Made by a program: the position numbers and the translations under genes
Part shown: piece by piece, positions 1 through 5,204 of the stretch
Layout: every line of letters begins with the position of its first letter
Position numbering within the stretch: position 1 is the first letter of the stretch
The notes under the pieces: generated by a model
What the model was told of the DNA's origin: nothing
What the model saw: the letters and a program-made list of their open reading frames with translations, nothing else
The model's database searches: none
Assembly: GCA_015491275.1 (NCBI GenBank)
Contig: WFWF01000087.1
Coordinates: forward strand, 1 to 7,548
Length of the DNA stretch: 7,548 nucleotides
Direction of reading: 5' to 3'
Origin: Aquificales bacterium
GTDB taxonomy: Bacteria > Aquificota > Aquificia > Aquificales > Aquificaceae

Positions 1-194
1 ATTGAAAGGGGCACAAAGTATTCTTTGAGGAATATGGCAGCTGCACTTATTGAGATGCTTATAAATATAATAAGGGTGGTATAGTATATATATCTTGCCT
101 TATACCTCTTTATAGCAAAAAATATTATCATTATTATACCTACAAGTTCCAAAAATCTTGAACTTACGATAAGAATCATACCTATGGCTTCCAT
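1..194 (-). CDS. Membrane protein of unknown function, N-terminal part only
   Basis: An open frame on the minus strand starts with ATG (complement of 192-194) and stays open for 64 codons until it leaves the window, so the C-terminus is missing. The translation has two strongly hydrophobic stretches, roughly residues 4-28 and 35-56. They are joined by a short basic loop (K29, R30, K32, R34), which by the positive-inside rule would face the cytoplasm. The spacing suggests an integral membrane protein, or the membrane-anchored N-terminus of a sensor or transporter; I do not recognise the family. There is no Shine-Dalgarno sequence before the ATG, only an AT-rich -10-like stretch shared with divergent lipA. 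The uninterrupted frame and membrane-like composition support a real gene; the function is not inferable from this fragment. Confidence 0.6.
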   Translation of the reverse strand, partial: MEAIGMILIVSSRFLELVGIIMIIFFAIKRYKARYIYYTTLIIFISISISAAAIFLKEYFVPLS

Positions 195-215
195 GGTTAT
201 AAAATATAATACCCG
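195..215. promoter_or_regulatory. Divergent promoter region between the membrane-protein gene and lipA
   Basis: Only 21 bases separate the two divergent start codons. On the plus strand a perfect TATAAT lies at 205-210, so initiation about six bases downstream would fall on or next to the lipA ATG at 216. On the minus strand TATATT (208 down to 203, 5 of 6 matches) lies eight bases before the other ATG. The boxes overlap, so the two promoters would compete. No convincing -35 hexamer is visible on either side. This is inferred from sequence only. Confidence 0.4.
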
Positions 216-1043
216 ATGAAACCCGTTGTTCACCTCTCCGATCTTCACATAATGAAAAAACTTTTGAGGAGGATCAAATTAAATACTGTTTGTGAAGAGT
301 CAAGGTGTCCAAACATATCCGAGTGTTTTTCTTCCGGAACCGCCACTTTTATGATACTGGGTGACAGATGTACGCGATCTTGTTCTTTCTGTAATGTTAA
401 AAGGGCTATGAGAGGGCATGTAGATCCAAGGGAGCCTTTCAGAATAGCGGAAGCTGTTAAGATACTCGGTCTTGAATATGTTGTCATAACTTCGGTGACA
501 CGGGATGACCTTGCGCTGGGTGGTGCTTTTCAGTTTTTTAAAACTGTAAGGATTGTAAAGGAGTTGAATACGGGTGTAAGGGTTGAGGTCCTTGTACCCG
601 ACTTCGGAGGCAGTAATGAGGCTTTAGAATTGGTTATGTCTTCTTCACCGGATGTTTTTTCCCACAACATAGAAACCGTACCCCGTCTCTATGATAGAGT
701 AAGGAAGGGTGCGGATTATGGGAGGAGTCTCCGCATAATTAAGAGGGCGAAGAAGATAAACCCTTCCGTTGTTACTAAATCCGCGTTACTCGTGGGTTTT
801 GGTGAGAAAATTGATGAGATAGAAAGGGTTATGGATGACTTGAGAGGTGTTGATTGTGATGTTTTGACCATAGGTCAATACTACATGCCTTCCTTAAGGC
901 ATCATCCTGTTGTTAAGTACTATAGGGAAGAAGAATTTTTAAGGTTAAAAGAGATGGCGGAGGAGAAAGGGTTTAAAATGGTGGTTGCGGGTCCTAATGT
1001 TAGAAGCTCTTACAAGGCAAGTGTGTTGGAGGGGATTTTGTGA
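216..1043 (+). CDS. lipA: Lipoyl synthase (radical SAM, two [4Fe-4S] clusters)
   Basis: LipA inserts two sulfur atoms into octanoyl groups bound to carrier proteins, making the lipoyl cofactor (e.g. of glycine cleavage H protein or 2-oxoacid dehydrogenases) in the cytoplasm. All family signatures are visible in the 275 residues. The auxiliary-cluster motif CX4CX5C is C26, C31, C37 in the sequence CEESRCPNISEC. The radical-SAM motif CX3CX2C is C52, C56, C59, just after GTATFMILG. The C-terminal RSSY motif is at 263-266, where a serine ligates the auxiliary cluster. The length is somewhat shorter than E. coli LipA (321), as expected for a compact N-terminus. ATG 216 is the only reasonable start, because an in-frame TAA lies at 207-209. 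There is no Shine-Dalgarno sequence, and a TATAAT ends six bases upstream, so the mRNA may be leaderless. The stop overlaps the next gene's GTG. Confidence 0.96.
   Translation: MKPVVHLSDLHIMKKLLRRIKLNTVCEESRCPNISECFSSGTATFMILGDRCTRSCSFCNVKRAMRGHVDPREPFRIAEAVKILGLEYVVITSVTRDDLALGGAFQFFKTVRIVKELNTGVRVEVLVPDFGGSNEALELVMSSSPDVFSHNIETVPRLYDRVRKGADYGRSLRIIKRAKKINPSVVTKSALLVGFGEKIDEIERVMDDLRGVDCDVLTIGQYYMPSLRHHPVVKYYREEEFLRLKEMAEEKGFKMVVAGPNVRSSYKASVLEGIL
1028..1034 (+). promoter_or_regulatory. Ribosome binding site for the GTG start of the FrdB/SdhB-like gene
   Basis: GGAGGGG lies five bases before the GTG at 1040, inside the end of lipA. Together with the GTGA stop/start overlap it fixes the start of the iron-sulfur subunit and suggests translational coupling to lipA. 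Confidence 0.7.
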
Positions 1044-1741
1044 GGGTTACCATAAAGCGATTCAGGGACGGTAAATATAGAGAAGAGATTTTTACAGTGG
1101 AGCCTAAGGAAGGTTGGACAGTTCTTGATGTGCTTTTCTATATAAAGGAAAATTTGGATGAGACCCTTTCTTATAGGGTCATGTGCAGAAGTTCCGTGTG
1201 CGGTACTTGTGCGGTTAAAGTTAACGGAAATCATGTGCTTGCCTGCAAAGAACATGTTTCAAAGTTTGGCGATTATTTGCTAATAGAACCGGTTGATAAT
1301 CTTGAGCCTATAAAGGATCTTGTGGTTGATCATAAAATTGTGGTTGATAGATTAAGGAAGGGAAATGTGTGGTTTGAGGAACGTGATTACAGGGATGTGG
1401 ATTCTTCTGAAGGGTTTAATAGAATAGAGAGACAGTGGGACTGCATAGGGTGTTTGATATGCGAAAGTGTATGTCCTGTTTTTTCGGAAAGATTCGGTGG
1501 TCCCTTTCTTTTTACTAAAATGTACAGGACCGTGGAAGATCCGAGGAATTCGGATCCCTCATCAAAGTACGGTTTTATTGTTAACTTCAATATAACGGAT
1601 TGCACACATTGTAACTACTGCAGTATATACTGCCCGAAGTCATGTCAGCCCGAACTTGCCATTAGGATTTTAGAAGCTAAATTAAGAAAGGAAGGACTTA
1701 TAGAGGAGAAGGGTGATAATTTGGACTTTTTAAGCTTTTGA
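1040..1741 (+). CDS. Succinate dehydrogenase/fumarate reductase iron-sulfur subunit, with an extra cluster cysteine
   Basis: This is the electron-transfer subunit (FrdB/SdhB type) that passes electrons between the flavoprotein subunit and quinone or another partner. The N-terminal half is a plant-type ferredoxin domain with [2Fe-2S] ligands C49, C54, C57 and C69 (CX4CX2CX11C). The C-terminal half is a two-cluster ferredoxin domain with C135, C138, C141, C145 (followed by P) and C188, C191, C194, C198 (followed by PK). In E. coli FrdB the residue three after the first cysteine of the second group is Val207, and centre 3 is [3Fe-4S]; here it is C191, predicting [4Fe-4S]. A further C202 lies where usual members have PKGLNP. 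At 233 residues it has near-normal length. It starts at GTG and overlaps lipA by 4 bases. No flavoprotein or membrane-anchor gene is adjacent. I give no symbol because sdhB and frdB cannot be separated by sequence; TfrB-like N-terminal relatives are an alternative. Confidence 0.9.
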   Translation: MRVTIKRFRDGKYREEIFTVEPKEGWTVLDVLFYIKENLDETLSYRVMCRSSVCGTCAVKVNGNHVLACKEHVSKFGDYLLIEPVDNLEPIKDLVVDHKIVVDRLRKGNVWFEERDYRDVDSSEGFNRIERQWDCIGCLICESVCPVFSERFGGPFLFTKMYRTVEDPRNSDPSSKYGFIVNFNITDCTHCNYCSIYCPKSCQPELAIRILEAKLRKEGLIEEKGDNLDFLSF

Positions 1742-1759
1742 TAATATTTTTAATATTAT
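1741..1759. repeat. Perfect 8-bp inverted repeat spanning a stop and the fliG start
   Basis: ATAATATT (1741-1748) is the exact reverse complement of AATATTAT (1752-1759), with a TTT spacer. It begins on the last base of the FrdB/SdhB-like stop codon and ends inside the fliG ATG. It is entirely A/T, so the hairpin would be weak at high temperature. It could be a regulator site or part of a promoter (a GATAAT lies at 1740-1745), or chance in an AT-rich gap. Confidence 0.4.
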
Positions 1760-2762
1760 GGCTAATGTCAAAAATAATCTTACCAAGGCTCAGAAGGCTG
1801 CAATACTTTTAATGTCTCTTCCCCCTCAGGTTGCTGTGGAAGTTATGAAGGAATTAAACGATGAAGAGATACAAAAGGTATTAGCTTACGCTACATCTAT
1901 AAGCGGTATAACCCTTAAAGATGTTGAAGATATAGGAAAGGAGTTTATAAATGAGTTTCAAACTACCGAGTTTTTGAAGGTTGATGTTGAAAGTCTTATA
2001 GAGTTTGCGGAGAAGATTTTACCCCCCGAGAAGGCGGTTAAACTCAGGGAGTTTTTGAGTAGTTCCAATGTGATAGAGAGCTTGCAAGAGCTTGAGAAGG
2101 TGGATACGCGTGTGCTCGCAAATCTTCTTAAGAACGAACATCCTCAAACAATCGCCGTTGTTCTTTCTCAGCTTACCGCTACGAAGGCTGCGGATGTTTT
2201 GAATATGCTTCCCGATGAATTAAAGAGTGAAGTTATTAAAAGGCTTGCCACCATAGAAAACATATCTCCCGAGTTTATGAGCGATCTCGTTGAAGCTTTG
2301 GCGGAGGAGATAAAAGGTATGGGGGTGGTTGGGTTTGCTCACAAACGGGAAGGTCTCGGGATAGCAGCAGAACTTTTGAATCTTCTGAGTAAGGAAACAA
2401 CAAACAAGATACTCAGCAGTATTGAAGGTGATGATCCTTATCTTGCGGAAAAGCTTAAGGAAAAGATGTTCACTTTTGAAGATATAAGAAAGCTTGACAA
2501 CAGGGCTATTGTTGAGGTTCTTAAATCTGTGGATAAGAATCTCCTTATAATAGCACTTAAGGGTGCTCCCGACGATATAAAAGAGAAGTTCCTCTCCAAC
2601 ATGTCAAAGAGGGCTGCGGAGATAATAAAGGAAGATATGGAAGCCCTCGGTCCCGTTAAGGTATCGGAGGTTGAAAAAGCCCAGAAAGAGATTGTAGCCA
2701 TCATAAGGAAGCTTGCAGATGAAGGTAAGATAGACCTCAGCGGAGGAGAAGCTTATGTCTAA
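1758..2762 (+). CDS. fliG: Flagellar motor switch protein FliG
   Basis: FliG sits on the cytoplasmic face of the MS ring. It joins FliF to FliM and interacts with the stator (MotA) to generate torque. The 334 residues match the family's normal length of about 330-345. The N-terminal FliF-binding domain covers about 1-100 (LTKAQKAAILLMSLP at 8-22). The middle domain carries the diagnostic EHPQTIA motif at 127-133. A Gly-rich linker is near 187-201. The C-terminal torque domain opens with MFTFEDI (237-243) and continues with a charged segment including R249, K268, D272, D273, K275, K284 and R285. The ending GPVKVSEVEKAQKEIV is typical. The ATG at 1758 follows a 16-base gap without a Shine-Dalgarno sequence. 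fliF, the usual upstream partner, is absent; the gene follows an iron-sulfur subunit. Its last eight bases overlap fliH. Confidence 0.97.
   Translation: MANVKNNLTKAQKAAILLMSLPPQVAVEVMKELNDEEIQKVLAYATSISGITLKDVEDIGKEFINEFQTTEFLKVDVESLIEFAEKILPPEKAVKLREFLSSSNVIESLQELEKVDTRVLANLLKNEHPQTIAVVLSQLTATKAADVLNMLPDELKSEVIKRLATIENISPEFMSDLVEALAEEIKGMGVVGFAHKREGLGIAAELLNLLSKETTNKILSSIEGDDPYLAEKLKEKMFTFEDIRKLDNRAIVEVLKSVDKNLLIIALKGAPDDIKEKFLSNMSKRAAEIIKEDMEALGPVKVSEVEKAQKEIVAIIRKLADEGKIDLSGGEAYV
2742..2746 (+). promoter_or_regulatory. Ribosome binding site for fliH
   Basis: GGAGG lies eight bases before the ATG at 2755, within the fliG coding sequence. It supports that start, which overlaps fliG by eight bases. 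Confidence 0.65.
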
Positions 2763-3483
2763 GGAATTTAAACCTATTCACAACGAGCATGGTAACATGT
2801 CAAACAAATCAAAGCCCGCAAACAAAAGTATTTCAGAACAGCTCATTGAATGCAGGGAGGCTTATGAAAGGCTGAAGGAATTATATGAAAGGGAAGTAGG
2901 TGAGTATAAAAAGAAGAGTGAGGATCTTAAGAGGGAAAGGGATGTATATATGGAGGAGAATAAAAGATTAAAAGAAGAGTTGTCCGCTTTAAAAGAAAGG
3001 GTGGAGGAGCTTGAGAGGGAGCTTTACGAGGAGAAACTTAAAGATAATGTTATAAAAAGCGTATGTGAAACCACTAAGGAATCCATATCATCAAAGAAGT
3101 TGGAGATATCAAGGGAGATGACGGAGGTGTCCAAGATTGCATTAAAGAAGTTGGTCCTCAGCGATTATATACCTCATGAAGAAATAATAGGTAGGGTATT
3201 GACGGAGATATTTGATAGATCGTTGGAGCTTTCGGGTTCCCTGAATATCTATGTAAGTAAGGAAGACATTGTGAGGGTGGAAGGATCAATAAACATGCTT
3301 AAAACCCAAATCCCAGAGCTTCAGATAAATCTTTTGGTTGATGAAAACCTTAAAGAGGGGGAGATAAAGGTTGAAACGGAAAAGTTCTGGATAGAACGGA
3401 AGTATGATGACATTGTGGAAGATATTATTGATGAGGTACTGAAAGGTGAGGGGCATACTTCGGATTTACGGGAAGGTAGTTAA
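2755..3483 (+). CDS. fliH: Flagellar export apparatus protein FliH (FliI regulator)
   Basis: FliH is the peripheral-stalk-like partner of the FliI ATPase; it brings FliI and its cargo to the export gate and restrains its activity. The 242-residue protein is poorly conserved, as FliH always is, so the call leans on architecture and position between fliG and fliI. A polar N-terminus (1-25) is followed by a long Lys/Glu-rich coiled coil (about 26-100). A C-terminal domain related to V-ATPase subunit E then carries the ending GEIKVETEKFWIERKYDDI and an acidic amphipathic helix. That ending resembles the G-x-(C/I)-x-V-E-T signature preceding the FliI-binding end in other FliH proteins. The start is fixed by a GGAGG and the 8-base overlap with fliG. 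The 3' end overlaps fliI by 38 bases in another frame, so the last dozen residues are constrained by the fliI N-terminus. Confidence 0.9.
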   Translation: MSKEFKPIHNEHGNMSNKSKPANKSISEQLIECREAYERLKELYEREVGEYKKKSEDLKRERDVYMEENKRLKEELSALKERVEELERELYEEKLKDNVIKSVCETTKESISSKKLEISREMTEVSKIALKKLVLSDYIPHEEIIGRVLTEIFDRSLELSGSLNIYVSKEDIVRVEGSINMLKTQIPELQINLLVDENLKEGEIKVETEKFWIERKYDDIVEDIIDEVLKGEGHTSDLREGS

Positions 3484-4726
3484 GGTAAGCGGTGTATATG
3501 TGGAAGCTTACAATACGGAAGGTGCCATAGGTGATCTTGTGGAGATAATTACATCGGACGGTGATAAGATAAGGGGGGAAATAATAGGGTTTTCGGAAGA
3601 CAGATGTATAGTTATGCCTTTCGGGCATGTATCCGGTATAAAGGCGGAGGACAAGGTTTATATAAGAAGGGAGAGGGTTTCAACTTATGTTGGGGAAGAG
3701 CTATTAGGCAAGGTTGTTGATCCTTTCGGTGCTTCCCTATTTGATGGCAAAATCCTCTCAAAGGAAAGGATGCCCATAGATATTGAAAGCATTAACCCCC
3801 TTGAGAGACAGAAAATAACCCACATATTTGATACAGGTGTAAGATCAATTAATGCCCTCTTTACCCTCGGAAAGGGTCAGAAGATAGGTATATTTGCCGG
3901 TGCTGGCGTAGGTAAAAGTACGCTCCTGGGGATGATAACAAAATTCAGCGAGGCGGATGTGGTGGTTATGGCTCTCATAGGGGAAAGGGGTAGGGAGGTT
4001 AAAGAGTATGTTGAGGATGTTATAGGTGAAGGTTTAAGAAGAAGTGTGGTTGTTGTCTCAACCGCGGATCAGCCCCCCATTGTTAAGGTTAAGGGTGCCA
4101 TTAGTGCAATAGCACATGCCCGATACTTTGCCTCAAAGGGGCTGAATGTATTGTTCATAATGGATTCCATTACAAGGTTTGCCATGGCACAGAGGGAGGT
4201 CGGTCTTGCAGCGGGAGAACCCCCCACCCTGAAAGGCTATACACCTTCCGTGTTTTACTTAATGTCAAAGATAGTTGAAAGCTGTGGTGCCTTTACTAAG
4301 GCAGGAAGTATAACGGGTATATTCAGTGTTCTCGTGGAGGGAGATGATATAAGTCTTGATCCTGTTGCGGATTCCCTTATGGGGGTACTTGACGGTCATA
4401 TAATCCTGTCAAGGAAAAGGGCTAACATGGGTATATATCCCGCCATAGATCCCATAAAGAGTTTAAGCAGGTTGATGCCCAAGCTTGTTGATAACAAACA
4501 CATGGAGATGGCTATGTTTTTAAGGGAGCTCATGAGTTCCTATGAATCAATGGAAGATCTTGTAAATATGGGTCTTTACTCTCCTGGATCCAATCCCATA
4601 ATTGATCTATTCCTTGAGCATAAGGAAGATATTATAGGATTTTTTAAACAGGACTTCCGTCAAAAAATAGACTTTGAACAAAGCATTGAAGATTTAAAGA
4701 ATCTTTATGAAAAACTAAAAAGGTAG
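3446..4726 (+). CDS. fliI: Flagellum-specific export ATPase FliI
   Basis: FliI is the hexameric ATPase, related to F1-beta, that energises and loads substrates into the flagellar type III export gate. In its 426 residues the N-terminal beta-barrel is about 5-80. Walker A is AGAGVGKST (151-159, K157). GERGREV with the catalytic-glutamate region is at 179-185. Walker B is VLFIMD ending at D240. The family block DSITRFAMAQREVGLAAGEPP follows (240-260), with LVEGDD at 296-301 and YPAIDPIKSLSR at 331-342. The GTG start at 3446 is the farthest upstream possible, since an in-frame TGA lies at 3440-3442; GAGG at 3433-3436 is a modest ribosome site. The usual N-terminal FliH-binding extension is therefore missing. 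No fliJ follows: the TAG stop directly abuts the stop of a convergent toxin gene. Confidence 0.97.
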   Translation: MRGILRIYGKVVKVSGVYVEAYNTEGAIGDLVEIITSDGDKIRGEIIGFSEDRCIVMPFGHVSGIKAEDKVYIRRERVSTYVGEELLGKVVDPFGASLFDGKILSKERMPIDIESINPLERQKITHIFDTGVRSINALFTLGKGQKIGIFAGAGVGKSTLLGMITKFSEADVVVMALIGERGREVKEYVEDVIGEGLRRSVVVVSTADQPPIVKVKGAISAIAHARYFASKGLNVLFIMDSITRFAMAQREVGLAAGEPPTLKGYTPSVFYLMSKIVESCGAFTKAGSITGIFSVLVEGDDISLDPVADSLMGVLDGHIILSRKRANMGIYPAIDPIKSLSRLMPKLVDNKHMEMAMFLRELMSSYESMEDLVNMGLYSPGSNPIIDLFLEHKEDIIGFFKQDFRQKIDFEQSIEDLKNLYEKLKR

Positions 4727-4735
4727 CTATCTTTT
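4718..4735. terminator. Possible weak bidirectional terminator at the fliI/vapC junction
   Basis: An 18-base near-palindrome, AAAAGGTAGCTATCTTTT, is centred on the TAGCTA formed by the two abutting stop codons. The only departure from symmetry is one G/T pair, a G-U wobble in plus-strand RNA. Both strands continue into T-rich sequence, as expected of a shared terminator. The stem is A/U-rich and would be unstable at high temperature, so activity is uncertain. Confidence 0.35.
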
Positions 4736-5125
4736 CTTTGATTTTGTCGGTTTTCTCAATCTTATCCCTGCCTTTTGAAAGTCTTTGTTATAACTTATTA
4801 TTTCATCTACATCTTCATACATTATCTTCATGGCGTCGGTAAAGGAAATTCCTGAATCTTTATAAATTTTTATAGCATTTATGAGCTCATCCTTCTCAAA
4901 GGATTTGAAGAGGGGGTCGTTTAAAAGGGTATATATAACCTTGTATATATCTTCCCTTTGCCAATTAAATTCCTTTTCAAGCAATAGTATAAGTTCAAGG
5001 ATCACCTCCGCGGGCAGTAATATTTTCATCTTCTTTGCTTCAAGGCTTCTAAACAGCTTTTCTATACTTTCAACATCTTTGCCGGTAAGGAAATTAATTA
5101 AAATGTCAGTATCAACTGCAATCAT
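4727..5125 (-). CDS. vapC: PIN-domain toxin (VapC-like ribonuclease)
   Basis: PIN-domain toxins are Mg2+-dependent RNases, commonly cleaving tRNA or rRNA, held in check by a partner antitoxin. The 132-residue protein begins MIAVDTDILINFLTG, the standard PIN first strand with acidic D5 (and D7). A second conserved acid is E44 in the helix after LPAEV. The third is D97 in GISFTDAMKI, matching the family's S-F-x-D-A motif. The closing strand reads ISYNKDF, where many relatives have an Asp at the position of N113; D115 may take that role. An ATG at 5149 would add eight residues. I prefer the ATG at 5125 because the longer form adds nothing PIN-like and its start lies between the predicted -35 and -10 boxes. 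It is convergent with fliI and divergent from the antitoxin, unlike the usual antitoxin-toxin operon. The symbol reflects family, not proven orthology. Confidence 0.85.
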   Translation of the reverse strand: MIAVDTDILINFLTGKDVESIEKLFRSLEAKKMKILLPAEVILELILLLEKEFNWQREDIYKVIYTLLNDPLFKSFEKDELINAIKIYKDSGISFTDAMKIMYEDVDEIISYNKDFQKAGIRLRKPTKSKKR

Positions 5126-5133
5126 CAGACAAT

Positions 5134-5162
5134 AAAATATATCATGCATTTGAAAATGTCAA
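5134..5162 (-). promoter_or_regulatory. Predicted promoter of the PIN toxin gene
   Basis: Reading the minus strand, a perfect TTGACA (5162-5157) is followed after 17 bases by TATTTT (5139-5134, 4 of 6); an alternative TATATT (5141-5136) has a 15-base spacer. Initiation would fall within a few bases of the ATG at 5125, giving a leaderless or nearly leaderless mRNA. Confidence 0.5.
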
Positions 5163-5172
5163 ACACTTGACA
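5157..5172. promoter_or_regulatory. Inverted repeat carrying both divergent -35 boxes, candidate operator
   Basis: TGTCAA-ACAC-TTGACA is a perfect 6-bp inverted repeat with a 4-base spacer. Each arm is a consensus -35 hexamer, one for the toxin (minus strand) and one for the antitoxin (plus strand). A dimeric regulator bound here would cover both -35 elements. The antitoxin, an AbrB-fold DNA-binding protein, is the natural candidate, but binding is inferred only. Confidence 0.5.
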
Positions 5173-5196
5173 ACATCAAAAATTTCCATATATATA
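5167..5196 (+). promoter_or_regulatory. Predicted promoter of the antitoxin-flgD-flgE transcript
   Basis: A perfect TTGACA (5167-5172) is followed after 18 bases by TATATA (5191-5196, 4 of 6) within an alternating TA run; TATACT at 5195-5200 fits the -10 better but is too far from the -35. Initiation is expected just before or at the ATG at 5205, which has no Shine-Dalgarno sequence. Confidence 0.5.
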
Positions 5197-5204
5197 TACT
5201 TAAC

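Noticed and set aside
245..487. Minus-strand open frame antisense to lipA
   Set aside because: The plus strand here encodes both LipA cysteine motifs; the antisense product shows no domain.
1717..1758. Possible sigma-28 or sigma-70 promoter for fliG (TTGGAC, GATAAT)
   Set aside because: TTGGAC matches the -35 consensus poorly, the spacer to GATAAT is only 13 bases, and the sigma-28 GCCGATAA element is not present. It is not strong enough to annotate as a feature.
5126..5149. Longer PIN toxin starting at the ATG at 5149
   Set aside because: The eight extra residues are not PIN-like, and this ATG would lie upstream of the predicted -10 box, so it would not be in the transcript.
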